This document shows positions 19,292 to 27,362 of a stretch of 34,519 nucleotides of DNA, one piece after another (the stretch's first letter is position 1; every line of letters begins with the position of its first letter). The DNA is taken from positions 1 through 34,519 of IMG/VR virus record IMGVR_UViG_3300045996_000858. One strand, given 5' to 3'. A program made the position numbers and the translations under genes. The DNA is from a virus. The notes below the pieces were generated by a model. It worked only from the letters and a program-made list of their open reading frames with translations. It made no database searches and was not told where the DNA came from.

Positions 19292-19843
19292 ATGGATTTC
19301 AAAAGGGACTTGGGGAACCAACAATTGAGTTGGCATCAATCGCGCTTGGCCGCGATGGGTTTCGAGACGACAAACATAGCCGACGACAGACAGCGGCTAC
19401 GCGACTTATTCGACGCGCGGACGGGGACTTTCTTCGAATGTAAAACCGACAGCCATTACCCGCGAAACGCTTGCGTCGAATTAGTCGCCAACGTCTACGC
19501 GCTGCCGCGAGAGATTACCGAACGAAGTAGCATCCAACCCCACGAACGAGAACGGTACGAAGCGGCAATAAGATTCATGAAACAGACGGGACGCGAACAC
19601 CGAAACCGCTTATCGCTAGGACTGTCCCCCGACTTGGAAGAAAACCATTACCTCTCTTACGGCTTCCCCTCCTACGACTCCCATTTCTGCGCGAGCATCA
19701 AGCAACTACAAAACGAAATCATCTTCCCGCGCCTGGCGCTGGGTACGCTGCCGCTCGTCTGGTCCGAGTCGCGAGACGGGAGCCGACAATGGTACTCCCT
19801 CTCCGCGCTCGTTCCCGTCGGCGCGATAGCCGAACTCAATTAA
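19292..19843 (+). CDS. Possible PD-(D/E)XK nuclease-like protein (183 aa)
   Basis: Contains LFDARTGTFFECKTD (Asp 41, Glu 49, Lys 51), followed by CVELVANVYALP with Glu 63. A strand with ExK about eight residues after an Asp, and a helix with Glu after it, is the core of PD-(D/E)XK nucleases. The rest (HYLSYGFPSYDSHF, PRLALGTLPLVWSESRDGSRQWYSLSALVPVG) is beta-rich and unrecognised. The ATG at 19292 is chosen; a TTG at 19277 has better AAGGAAGG spacing. It converges on and overlaps the end of the tail block by four bases. Whether it cuts DNA cannot be told from sequence. Confidence 0.6.
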   Translation: MDFKRDLGNQQLSWHQSRLAAMGFETTNIADDRQRLRDLFDARTGTFFECKTDSHYPRNACVELVANVYALPREITERSSIQPHERERYEAAIRFMKQTGREHRNRLSLGLSPDLEENHYLSYGFPSYDSHFCASIKQLQNEIIFPRLALGTLPLVWSESRDGSRQWYSLSALVPVGAIAELN

Positions 19844-20088
19844 CCCTTCCGCTTCCGCGAACAACCGCAACCCTTACTTGATGTTTCGCCAACGGCGGCG
19901 GACTTCGCTACGGCTTTCGGTTTCTCCGCAGCGACTTTGAATTTACCTTTGGGACATTCGCCGCTAATCGCGTGTTCGTTGATACTGCGGTTACTAAACG
20001 GACAGGCACAGAAGCCGTTACACTTCGGCAACCCTTCCGCCGCGCGGCAGTCCAAGCAAATCGGTAGATGCATCAACGTATTGCTCAT
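19840..20088 (-). CDS. Small cysteine-rich protein (82 aa)
   Basis: The start overlaps the stop of the large Cys-rich protein. Cysteines come in the pattern CLDCRAAEGLPKCNGFCACPFSN, ECPKG and a terminal CGCSRKRKG, so a metal-binding or disulfide-rich domain is likely. It is the last gene of the late transcript. It may be a small tail-tip component or a partner of its Cys-rich neighbour. Confidence 0.7.
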   Translation of the reverse strand: MSNTLMHLPICLDCRAAEGLPKCNGFCACPFSNRSINEHAISGECPKGKFKVAAEKPKAVAKSAAVGETSSKGCGCSRKRKG

Positions 20089-21188
20089 TAGCAGGGGACT
20101 CCCGTAATCGTTCCGTTACCGAAGGTATACCACGTCTCAAAGCCATCAAAGTCGGCGTAAGTAATCTCCCACGGCTTACAGCAGTTTTGCCATTCGACGG
20201 AAGTTACCGCAGTCAAGTCTATGAAGAAATCTCCGAGGAGCGGGTCCGACGAAATATGGTACAGAGAGAACGACGCCCCGCCGCCGCCCAAGACTAACTC
20301 TATTTGCACCGTCGTCGTTTGACTAATGTCGGGTTCGCAAGCGTCGCAATCATGATCCTCTTCGGTACCGAAGCATTTCTTAACTGTCATAAACGATATC
20401 TCCCCGACGTACGCGCACGGCGCGCCGGGCTTTTGCGTCAACGTTACCGTCCCGCCGCCGCCGAATAACTTGCTTACCGTCCACGGCTCTCCTGTCTGCG
20501 TTTGACACTTCGTCGTCGGCTCAAGGTTGAACGTTAACGTTATGCTTGACGGGGTACGCCCCGGCGTTACGCCGCAATTAAAGCAATCGTCCTCGCTGGA
20601 GCATTCGCAGTTACAACAGTCGGTAGGCGTCTCGGAAGGCGGGGACGGCGTGACTCCCCCGCCGTCGCAACCGTCGCAATCGAAAACGTCGTCGCAACAG
20701 TTACAGGGCGGGCCGCACGATTCGTACATCTCTGCATTGCATTCGTCTATGAGCCAGGTATCGGTTGGCCTAGTCGTCGATTCGCAACCGATGCCGCCGG
20801 AGACTGGCGTTGACCAGGACTCTGTATCGCAGTCATAAGACGAAGTCCAAAGCTTCGTACACTTCTTCGCGGACGCGCAACAACAGCAGTCATCCGGAAT
20901 CCCGGTGGGTAGTACCGGCGGAGTCGGCTCGGTTATCCCGCTACTGCAATCGCTGTTTTCCGTACAACATTTGTTGAGCGGGACGTGAATCTTGTACTGA
21001 CAGTTAGTAGCCCCTTCCGCGTCTTTCGTCCACCCGGTTAGTACGTCTCCCGGTGCCAGACAAACGTTGTTATCCGGCGTTGGCCCCGCCCACGTCTCCG
21101 TCGAGCAGGTATAGGTGCAGAAATACTCTCGGTAACAGAGCTTGCCAGTATTACAGCAGCATGAACATGGGAACGTTTCGGTTGGCAT
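20088..21188 (-). CDS. Large cysteine-rich tail-tip protein (366 aa)
   Basis: I start it at the ATG at 21188, which overlaps the stop of the previous gene. About 40 of 366 residues are Cys, arranged in clusters such as PCSCCCNTG, DDCCCCASA, PPCNCCDDV and DCCNCECSS, joined by Pro/Thr linkers (TEPTPPVLPTG; TPSPPSETPT). The N-terminal part has two diverged repeats containing CSTETWAGP and CDTESWSTP. The C-terminal 130 residues form a beta domain (ITLTFNLEPTTKC to the end). Position after the tape measure and tail-tip genes suggests a distal tail or host-binding protein, stabilised by disulfides or metal. Confidence 0.75.
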   Translation of the reverse strand: MPTETFPCSCCCNTGKLCYREYFCTYTCSTETWAGPTPDNNVCLAPGDVLTGWTKDAEGATNCQYKIHVPLNKCCTENSDCSSGITEPTPPVLPTGIPDDCCCCASAKKCTKLWTSSYDCDTESWSTPVSGGIGCESTTRPTDTWLIDECNAEMYESCGPPCNCCDDVFDCDGCDGGGVTPSPPSETPTDCCNCECSSEDDCFNCGVTPGRTPSSITLTFNLEPTTKCQTQTGEPWTVSKLFGGGGTVTLTQKPGAPCAYVGEISFMTVKKCFGTEEDHDCDACEPDISQTTTVQIELVLGGGGASFSLYHISSDPLLGDFFIDLTAVTSVEWQNCCKPWEITYADFDGFETWYTFGNGTITGVPC

Positions 21189-22465
21189 TAGGACGAACAC
21201 CCCGCTATTACCTTAACAGTCTCTTTCGTTACTGATATCGTCCCGTCGCCGTTACAAACTACGTTCGTAACGACTTCCTTTTCCTCGTAACAGACTTCTA
21301 CTTTCAAACCGCAGAGGGAGCCGCCGATGATGCGCGTATAGTCGGTATCCTGTAACAGCAATTCGACTTCTAACTTGCTGGTACCCGAGTTGTAGACTGC
21401 GCGGAAGCCGTCTTTGAATTCGATTTCTTTTATTTTGTTACTCTCTACGACGCCCTCCGCGTTACAGCCCCCGCCCTTTACGGCGGGGACGGACGCGGTA
21501 ACGGTGACGTTCGGAGTCGCGACGCTCGGGCAAGTCCCTTGCGTTACGCTGCTGCTCCCGCCCGCCCCTTCGAACGCAACCGGCCAACTGTCCGCGACGG
21601 CGTACGGTTGGGTAGCGGGGTCAAAGATTACCCGCTTCGCGAGCGTATCCCCGGAAGCGCCGTACCAAGTGAACCGCATCCCCGCCCAATCGACTTTACC
21701 GTAACTCTGAATGTACGTCGTATCCGCCTCGTTGTCGCAAGCGGGGTTGCCGTCGGAGTTGAGGTTGAAATCGTACCAGTTGAATTCCAACCGCGATAAA
21801 TCGTGTACGACGTTGGACGCTTCGGGGGAGGCGCAATGGTAGCCGAACGAAATGTATTTGTAGGGGTTAACTTGGTAATGGTTGTCGTCGTTGTCCGACA
21901 GGAACGGTACGACGTCGTCAACGTCGATGCGGTACCCGAGCGGCGGCGCGTCGTCGAATTGCGTAGGCGTCCCCGTATAAACGGTTAGCGTCGTCGTCGT
22001 ATCGACGTTGGAGCCGTCCGCGTCGCAAGGGTTAACCTGAAACATCCGGCGGCAGTTGTAGACGGACGTAACTTTCCCGTAGCGGATTAAGCCGCCGCCC
22101 AAAGAGAACGTCCAACCCATGACTACGGCGTTGCCGCCCGCCGTATCGCGAATCGGCATGCGCGACAGTATCACCCTGTCGCCGACGCTAGGCGTACCCT
22201 CGTTAATCTCGTAAGCGGGGTTGTCCGCGAGCGTACCGATTAACTGCCCGTCGCTCCACGTCCCGTCCGCGTTCCGCGTTACTTGCTTCCAAGCAACCTT
22301 GAACTTGTCGGTTGAGTCTACGTCGGTGACTTCGGCGAAGAGGGTAGGGAGTTGATAGACGTTGGGGTTGACGCCGCCGCCCAACGACTGCGCCTCGCTC
22401 GCGCGTACCGCCTTGCCGATGCGCTTGACGTCCCGCTCCCCGAAACCGAATACGTTTTCTGCCAT
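21188..22465 (-). CDS. Tail-tip protein (425 aa)
   Basis: A soluble, beta-rich protein. It starts MAENVFGFGERDVKRIGKAV, a short basic helix, then has a domain with LPTLFAEVTDVDSTDKFKVAW and GDRVILSRMP that resembles barrel-type phage tail modules, a long middle domain with acidic loops, and a C-terminus including VVTNVVCNGDGTISVTKETV. The gene follows the 300-aa tail protein with an AAGGGG ribosome-binding site. Position, third after the tape measure, suggests a baseplate hub or tip component. The family is not certain. Confidence 0.7.
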   Translation of the reverse strand: MAENVFGFGERDVKRIGKAVRASEAQSLGGGVNPNVYQLPTLFAEVTDVDSTDKFKVAWKQVTRNADGTWSDGQLIGTLADNPAYEINEGTPSVGDRVILSRMPIRDTAGGNAVVMGWTFSLGGGLIRYGKVTSVYNCRRMFQVNPCDADGSNVDTTTTLTVYTGTPTQFDDAPPLGYRIDVDDVVPFLSDNDDNHYQVNPYKYISFGYHCASPEASNVVHDLSRLEFNWYDFNLNSDGNPACDNEADTTYIQSYGKVDWAGMRFTWYGASGDTLAKRVIFDPATQPYAVADSWPVAFEGAGGSSSVTQGTCPSVATPNVTVTASVPAVKGGGCNAEGVVESNKIKEIEFKDGFRAVYNSGTSKLEVELLLQDTDYTRIIGGSLCGLKVEVCYEEKEVVTNVVCNGDGTISVTKETVKVIAGCSS

Positions 22466-22476
22466 AGTTTATCCCC

Positions 22477-23379
22477 TTACAGGAACGGGTTAGCGATAGA
22501 GAGCGACGCGAAATCCGACTCCTCGTAAACCTTAAACCCCGTCGCGGGAGTCGTAGGCCACTCTACGGCGTTCGCCGTCTGGTCCGAGAGTCTGCCGCCG
22601 TTGCCGTCCAACTTAACCGGCGTCGGAGTCGGCGTACCGTTCTTATCGAAGTCGCAAATGAGTTCGTCGTTATCGTCTAAATACTTGTAGCCAATGTCGT
22701 ACGTCTTGAATCCCCAACCGTCCCGACGGAACGCGATAGGGTACGATACGCGCCAGTAAGTTATCTCGTTACCGTCGTACGTCTCCGTTACCTTGTCGGC
22801 TTCAATCTTCCCGATGAGCGCGTTACCCGCCGCGACGCCGTACCACGTCCCGTCGTTCGTGGTATACGAGTAGGTTACGCATTTCGTAGCGGGGTTCGCC
22901 GCTTCGTTCTGGGTAATGCGGACTTCCCCGCCCCTGATAAAGAACTCGGGTAAGTCTTCGAAGAATTGTCCGGCGCTGTTACAGAGGGCGTTACCGTCTA
23001 CGTCGTACCGCCGTACTTCGGTAATCTCCGCTCCGCCCCAACTGATGTCGGCGGGACGGGAGAGCGGATGGATCTCTTTCGCGTTGCCGCCCAAGTTCTT
23101 TGTCTCGTAATGGACGGTATACGTCGCGACGCCCTGTAACCCCGTCGGCGGAGTAGCCATTCCGTCCGCCAACTCCGTAGTAGTCTCTTTCGCGTAGAGT
23201 TGGGACGACGTCGGGTAGTCGTCGTTGCGGTTGGGAACGAGTCCGCTTGAGAGGAGTGCGACGGGGTCAAACGTACCGCCGCTGAATAGGACGACGTAAG
23301 TAACGTCAACCGTTATTCCGTCTTCGCCGTCTACCGCCCTACTGTCTTTGATGTACGCCGCGTCAACTGTAAAAGCCAT
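22477..23379 (-). CDS. Tail-tip/distal tail protein (300 aa)
   Basis: Directly follows the tape measure gene with a TAATG overlap, the usual place of the distal tail protein in siphoviruses. The sequence is beta-rich with INGREDIENTS of a strand-rich fold: GITVDVTYVVLFSGG, ATYTVHYETKNLGG, EITYWRVSYPIAFRRDGWGFKTYDIGYKYLD and PATGFKVYEESDFASL. No Dit signature is certain by eye. Function inferred from gene order. Confidence 0.7.
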   Translation of the reverse strand: MAFTVDAAYIKDSRAVDGEDGITVDVTYVVLFSGGTFDPVALLSSGLVPNRNDDYPTSSQLYAKETTTELADGMATPPTGLQGVATYTVHYETKNLGGNAKEIHPLSRPADISWGGAEITEVRRYDVDGNALCNSAGQFFEDLPEFFIRGGEVRITQNEAANPATKCVTYSYTTNDGTWYGVAAGNALIGKIEADKVTETYDGNEITYWRVSYPIAFRRDGWGFKTYDIGYKYLDDNDELICDFDKNGTPTPTPVKLDGNGGRLSDQTANAVEWPTTPATGFKVYEESDFASLSIANPFL

Positions 23380-25181
23380 TAGCCGTCAATCGTCGCGAGT
23401 CCAATCGCGCCGCCCTTTCGTTCGATACGTTCGAGGATTTTATTGGTTTGCTTCTGCTGGGTTAGCTGCTGCTCCGGTACCTTGTTCGCCCCCGTTGCCT
23501 TGTTCGTTATCTCGTTAATGAGCGCGAAGGCCTCGTTGCTGTTACGCGCCAAGAGTTTCGGATTGGAGATGGTTACTTCCTTCGCCGCCTTGTCTTTGCC
23601 CTTGTCCATCGCGTCGGCGGCCTTCTCCAATAAGTTGTCCTGCGCTTTGGCGAATTGTTCGGCGGAGAGTTTCCCCGCCTCGTAAAGCGTTATGAGTTTG
23701 TCGATTTCGTCCTGCGCCTTTTCGAGCGGCGTCTTAATGTCTTCAAGCACCTTCGCCGCGTCTTTGTCCATGTCTTCGGCGGCCTTCTTCGCGGACTCCA
23801 ATTTCTCGTACGTCTCCGCGAGTTGCTGCGCTTGCGCTATCTGCTCTTCGGTTGCGCCTACCGATTTCAATTGGGCGGCAACCTTCTCGCTCTCGGACAT
23901 GCCGAACTCGTCTACCTTCTGTTTGAGGTTGCCGAGGGTGGACGCAACTTTCTCCTGCGCCTTCCGCTGCTCTTCGGTAATCTTTTCCAAGTCGCGGATT
24001 GAGTTTCCGATTTTCTCGTTCTCCGCTACCGCCGCTTCGGACGTCTTCTTTGCTTCGTCGCGGACGCGCTGGAAGTATTCGGTTACGGCCTTACTGCTCT
24101 TGCCTTCCGCGAACTTCTGCGCGGCTTCGTCCATATTCTTAAAAGAGTTTGTCGCGGCTTCGTCCAACCAATTCTGGATGTCCTGCGCGGTAGACGCGAA
24201 CGCGGGGCGGGTACCCGTAACCGCTTGGACGACGTCGCCAACCTTCTGTACGATGTGATTTAACGCGCCCGTTATGAACGAGACGGCTTTGAGCGCGGCC
24301 CCTTGGAGCGCGTACCACGCCGCTTGTCCGAGATACAAGTAGTCCGACGCAATCGCTACGGACTTGGCTACCATTTCAACGGCAGTCGTTACCTTGCCGC
24401 CGACGCCTTCGCCGCTCGCGCCCCATTCGGTTAGGTTGTCACTCGCGTCTTCGATGAGCGGGGACAGTTGTATCGCGATACTGTTGCCAATCCCCTTCAC
24501 CATTTGCCAGACGTTACCGAGCGCGTCGCCGGCCCTGTCTACCGTCTCCGCGTCTACCGACGAAACCGTTACGCCGAGTTTGTCGGCGGCGGTTTCCATC
24601 TCGGACAACCCATCGGCCCCGCCCTTGAGGATGGGGATAAGTCCCTTGCCGCTCTTCCCGAAGATGTCCATTGCGAGCTGTACGCGCTGCGCGGGGTTCT
24701 CTATCCCCTTCATCGCGTCGGCAATCGTCTTGAATGCTTCGTCGGGGGACTGCTGCGCCAGTTGGGCCGCGTCCAGTCCGAGCGTCGCGAAGGCTTCGGC
24801 CGCCGCGCCCGCGCCGCTCCTGGCTTCGGAGATGTTGTTAAGCATTTTCCCAAGCGAAGCGTTAAGGGATTCCGCGTCTACCCCCGCGAATTGGGCCGCG
24901 TACTGGAGCCGCGAGAGGGCTTCGGTAGTAATCCCCATCGCGTCGCTTTGATCCTTCAGCGCGCCGATGTTGTCCATTGCGGAGTTAGTAAGCGCGACGA
25001 TACCGCCGATTGCGCCCGCCGCCCCGAGTCCCGCGAACATAGCGCCCATCCCCGTAAAGGCTCCCTTGACGGACGACGACAGCGACGTAACCGCGCTGTC
25101 CGCCGCCTTGAAGGTGTTAACGAGTCCGTTAGCGGATGCTTTTAGTAGGATGTTGAGCGTTGCGATATTCGTTGAAGCCAT
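23379..25181 (-). CDS. Tail tape measure protein (600 aa)
   Basis: The longest gene in the tail block, located just after the tail-assembly chaperones. It has a Gly/Ala-rich N-terminal region (FTGMGAMFAGLGAAGAIGG, about residues 41-60), a segment SDAMGITTEALSRLQYAAQFAGVDAESLNASLGKML typical of phage tape measures, an amphipathic middle, and a long coiled coil (about 380-530; EEQRKAQEKVASTLGNLKQKVDEF). The protein sets tail length; at roughly 0.15 nm per residue, 600 residues would suggest a tail of about 90 nm. It is overlapped by the next gene at its stop. Confidence 0.92.
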   Translation of the reverse strand: MASTNIATLNILLKASANGLVNTFKAADSAVTSLSSSVKGAFTGMGAMFAGLGAAGAIGGIVALTNSAMDNIGALKDQSDAMGITTEALSRLQYAAQFAGVDAESLNASLGKMLNNISEARSGAGAAAEAFATLGLDAAQLAQQSPDEAFKTIADAMKGIENPAQRVQLAMDIFGKSGKGLIPILKGGADGLSEMETAADKLGVTVSSVDAETVDRAGDALGNVWQMVKGIGNSIAIQLSPLIEDASDNLTEWGASGEGVGGKVTTAVEMVAKSVAIASDYLYLGQAAWYALQGAALKAVSFITGALNHIVQKVGDVVQAVTGTRPAFASTAQDIQNWLDEAATNSFKNMDEAAQKFAEGKSSKAVTEYFQRVRDEAKKTSEAAVAENEKIGNSIRDLEKITEEQRKAQEKVASTLGNLKQKVDEFGMSESEKVAAQLKSVGATEEQIAQAQQLAETYEKLESAKKAAEDMDKDAAKVLEDIKTPLEKAQDEIDKLITLYEAGKLSAEQFAKAQDNLLEKAADAMDKGKDKAAKEVTISNPKLLARNSNEAFALINEITNKATGANKVPEQQLTQQKQTNKILERIERKGGAIGLATIDG

Positions 25182-25187
25182 AGCGGA

Positions 25188-25547
25188 TTACCCCTTGGGT
25201 TTTTCTTTTACCTTAATCCCCGCTTTGTTCTGCGGATTCGCGGCTCTTGCCCAAGCGAATAGGTTGGCTTTCATCTCTGCGGGGGATTGCGGTTGCGTCC
25301 GTACCATTTCGGGTAGGACGAAGTCGGACAGTTTCAATCGTTTCTTCGGACTATGGCATTGCGCCGTGGTGAGCGAGACGTACGCCGCTCGGAAGTCTTC
25401 GCGCCTATCCCCGAACGGGCATAGGTTGTAATAGGCTTCCCATTCCGCTATCTGCCTACTGTCTAACTGCTCAAGTAGGAAGTCGGGATGTAGGACGCCA
25501 AGCGCGAGACAGAGTTGGAAGTAAAGCCGCCGCTTCGGGCGGCCCAT
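25188..25547 (-). CDS. Tail-assembly chaperone, downstream frame (gpT-like; 119 aa)
   Basis: Its start codon overlaps the stop of the upstream chaperone, and it is in the -1 frame relative to it. The sequence contains LDSRQIAEWEAYYNLCPFGDRREDFRAAYVSL, which is the typical pattern of the T part of lambda gpG/gpGT-type chaperones (xAEWxAYxxLxPFGxxRxDxR). These proteins bind the tape measure and help the tail tube assemble. It is most likely made mainly as a fusion by frameshifting (see the site at 25526-25556), although the ATG could also start it alone. Confidence 0.85.
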   Translation of the reverse strand: MGRPKRRLYFQLCLALGVLHPDFLLEQLDSRQIAEWEAYYNLCPFGDRREDFRAAYVSLTTAQCHSPKKRLKLSDFVLPEMVRTQPQSPAEMKANLFAWARAANPQNKAGIKVKEKPKG

Positions 25548-25556
25548 TAGTTTTTT
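25526..25556 (-). promoter_or_regulatory. Programmed -1 ribosomal frameshift site
   Basis: On the minus strand the end of the upstream chaperone reads GAA AAA AAC TAA. A AAA AAC (25556-25550) is a standard -1 slippery heptamer in the correct phase. Slipping back one base gives CTA ATG GGC, which enters the downstream chaperone frame at once and makes a fusion of about 237 residues. Six bases after the heptamer is a perfect 6-bp GC stem, GCCGCC/GGCGGC (25538-25543 with 25526-25531), the usual stimulator. Confidence 0.85.
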
Positions 25557-25900
25557 TCGATAGCCTCAACTTCGGCTTGGCCGATGGCGTTTACCTTCGT
25601 CGCCGTCGTGAACAACGACGCTACGACGTTCGCGGGCAACTCCCCCAACTGCTCCGCGTCTGCGGCGGAGAAGAGGAGGGTACCCGCTTCGTCGCAAAGG
25701 CAACGAACGAGCAACCGACAGCGCCAATTGCGGAGGGCGGACGCGGTACCGCGCTTGTTCGCCTCTACCGCTTCGGCCTCCCAAGCGTCCCGCTCCTTCG
25801 CGCTCATGACGCGAACGTTAACGGAACCGCCAAGTTCTTTTACTTCTACCGTCTCCATTTTCGCGGGGACGGGTTTAAGGAAATCTTCTTTCTTAAGCAT
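25547..25900 (-). CDS. Tail-assembly chaperone, upstream frame (gpG-like; 117 aa)
   Basis: A 117-residue protein with an N-terminal strand region (METVEVKELGGSVNVRVMSAKERDAWE), a helical middle, and LLFSAADAEQLGELPANVVASLFTTATKVNAI, the standard ending of phage tail-assembly chaperones of the gpG class. It lies between the tail tube and tape measure genes. It ends at a slippery A AAA AAC sequence. The short form should be made in excess over the frameshifted form. Confidence 0.88.
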   Translation of the reverse strand: MLKKEDFLKPVPAKMETVEVKELGGSVNVRVMSAKERDAWEAEAVEANKRGTASALRNWRCRLLVRCLCDEAGTLLFSAADAEQLGELPANVVASLFTTATKVNAIGQAEVEAIEKN

Positions 25901-25979
25901 ATTCTCTCTTCTTTCTGTCTATCCCCTTTGCGAGCGGAGTAGGGAATAACTCCCTACTCCGCCCCACCCTTAATCGTCA

Positions 25980-26420
25980 TTAGGCGGAGATGTCGCTATC
26001 AAGGACGGGGAGCGAAGTTACCTTGACGACGATGGTGCATTCAATCAACCCTTCCAAATCGATAGCGGGGCTGATGGACTTAACGTAACCGACGAACAAA
26101 AGCCCGGAGTCCGCCGTAGTCGTAGAGTCGTTGAACGAAATACGCCAAGTCTTCGACGTCTTGAACAGCGTAGACAGCAGCGTAGCGAATTCCGTCTTGT
26201 CGTAATGAGCGGTAATGCTCAATTCGCCCGGCTCCGTCCATCCCGCGATAGTCTCTTTGACTTGGTTCGTGGTATTGAAGTGGTAGACGGGGACGTCGTC
26301 CGCTTCGATGTTCGGCGGGGTAATCGAGATGATAGCCGCCGCGAGAACCGTAGGAGTCGTAATGGTTGGGGGAGTCCCCGTCCCGTAATGAACGTTAGCG
26401 CCGTAACCTAGTGATGCCAT
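25980..26420 (-). CDS. Major tail tube protein (146 aa)
   Basis: A Thr/Ser-rich, beta-rich protein with GELSITAHYDKTEFATLLSTLFKTSKTWRISFNDS and a C-terminal GLIECTIVVKVTSLPVL. The pattern of a middle helix between strands and SITxxYD is common in siphovirus tube subunits. It is preceded by a strong purine-rich ribosome-binding site (GGAAGGGAAGAAAG), suiting high expression, and lies between tail completion and chaperone genes, as in other siphoviruses. Confidence 0.85.
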   Translation of the reverse strand: MASLGYGANVHYGTGTPPTITTPTVLAAAIISITPPNIEADDVPVYHFNTTNQVKETIAGWTEPGELSITAHYDKTEFATLLSTLFKTSKTWRISFNDSTTTADSGLLFVGYVKSISPAIDLEGLIECTIVVKVTSLPVLDSDISA

Positions 26421-26441
26421 CTTTCTTCCCTTCCGCCCGTC

Positions 26442-26852
26442 TTAAGCCGGGCGATACATAATCAAGTAATTACTAGACAACCGATGAATGGGCTTTTCGT
26501 CGCCTACTTCGGGCGGCTCCATCAAGTCGGTATCTTCTTTATGTTTCGCGAAACCGATTTGGATACCTTCAACCGTCCCGCTGTAGTTATGGAGTAGGCC
26601 GCGAACGATAGCGCCAATCGCTTTGGTATCGGCGTACGATTCGCCGAATACCGCTACCTCCATCTGGATACGGAGCCAATCGGCGCTACCCGTAAACGTA
26701 TCGAAACTTTCGGTAGACTGGACCTGATAGGCGACGCAAGGCATAACGTCCAACTCGGTAAACGCGAGCGGACGTACGCGGTTCTTTACCTTCGCGGTTA
26801 GCGGCGCAGAGGCTTTCAGGATTGACGTTATACTTTCTTCGATGCTGGCCAT
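26442..26852 (-). CDS. Tail completion protein, DUF3168-like (136 aa)
   Basis: Starts SIEESITSILKASAPLTAKVKNRVRPLAFTELDVMPCVAYQV, followed by a strand region (WLRIQMEVAVFGESYADTKAIGAIVRGLL) and a C-terminus (HRLSSNYLIMYRPA). This is the order found in the DUF3168/gp17-like tail terminator family: an N-terminal helix with the xLTxLxxxRVxP theme, a central QVxxx(AF)xxxY strand-helix, and a last strand. It ends the tail tube at the neck. The order between gp10-like and tube genes agrees. Confidence 0.82.
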   Translation of the reverse strand: MASIEESITSILKASAPLTAKVKNRVRPLAFTELDVMPCVAYQVQSTESFDTFTGSADWLRIQMEVAVFGESYADTKAIGAIVRGLLHNYSGTVEGIQIGFAKHKEDTDLMEPPEVGDEKPIHRLSSNYLIMYRPA

Positions 26853-26858
26853 ATCGCG

Positions 26859-27362
26859 TTACCCCTTCTTTGCCTTCGCCTTCAACTTCACGGCTTCCGC
26901 CTTGAAGGTTTCGAGTAGTACCTTTCGAGCCGCCGCTACCGCCTTCGTCGCGTTCGCCGCGTACGCGGGCGCAAGGAAACGATGCGGCCTCGCGGGATGG
27001 GGTCCCGCATGTCCGCCCTCAACGAGGTGCGCGTACTTATGCGGGATCCGCAGCGGACGCCGCTTAACCTTGACGTCCTTACCGCTGCCCAAATCCGCCT
27101 TCGGTTTGCCGACTACGTTCCGGTCCGGACCGATTACCGCTACCGTTACGCCGCTCGGGTACGTCTTCACCTTCCGCTTGATACTCCGCTTCAACCAACC
27201 GAATTGCTTCGGCGCGAGGGCGCGAGCCATCTTGACGATTGGCGTTGCCGCTATCGACAGCGCGCGGCGCATGCTCTTCTTGATGATGCGGGGCGGCAAC
27301 TCACCGAGAAACTTCTTTATCTGTTTATCGCCGTGAAACTCTACCTTGAAGTAGTTGCCCAT
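26859..27362 (-). CDS. HK97 gp10-like tail/neck protein (167 aa)
   Basis: N-terminal GDKQIKKFLGELPPRIIKKSMRRALSIAATPIVKMARALAPK and WLKRSIKRKVKTYPSGVTVAVIGPDRN, and a later YAHLVEGGHAGPHPARPHRFLAPA. This is the standard layout of the HK97 gp10 family: helical start, xAPxxxGxLKxS, beta middle and xVExGTxxxxPxPFxxPA. It acts at the head-tail interface. It overlaps the next gene by one base at the stop/start. Confidence 0.88.
   Translation of the reverse strand: MGNYFKVEFHGDKQIKKFLGELPPRIIKKSMRRALSIAATPIVKMARALAPKQFGWLKRSIKRKVKTYPSGVTVAVIGPDRNVVGKPKADLGSGKDVKVKRRPLRIPHKYAHLVEGGHAGPHPARPHRFLAPAYAANATKAVAAARKVLLETFKAEAVKLKAKAKKG

Noticed and set aside
19270-19440. 56-codon rightward frame from a GTG, with a better spaced AAGGAAGG
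   Set aside because: Ends early and overlaps the longer, better patterned nuclease-like frame.
24468-25145. 225-codon rightward open frame
   Set aside because: Antisense to the tape measure gene, no start signal and no protein-like pattern.
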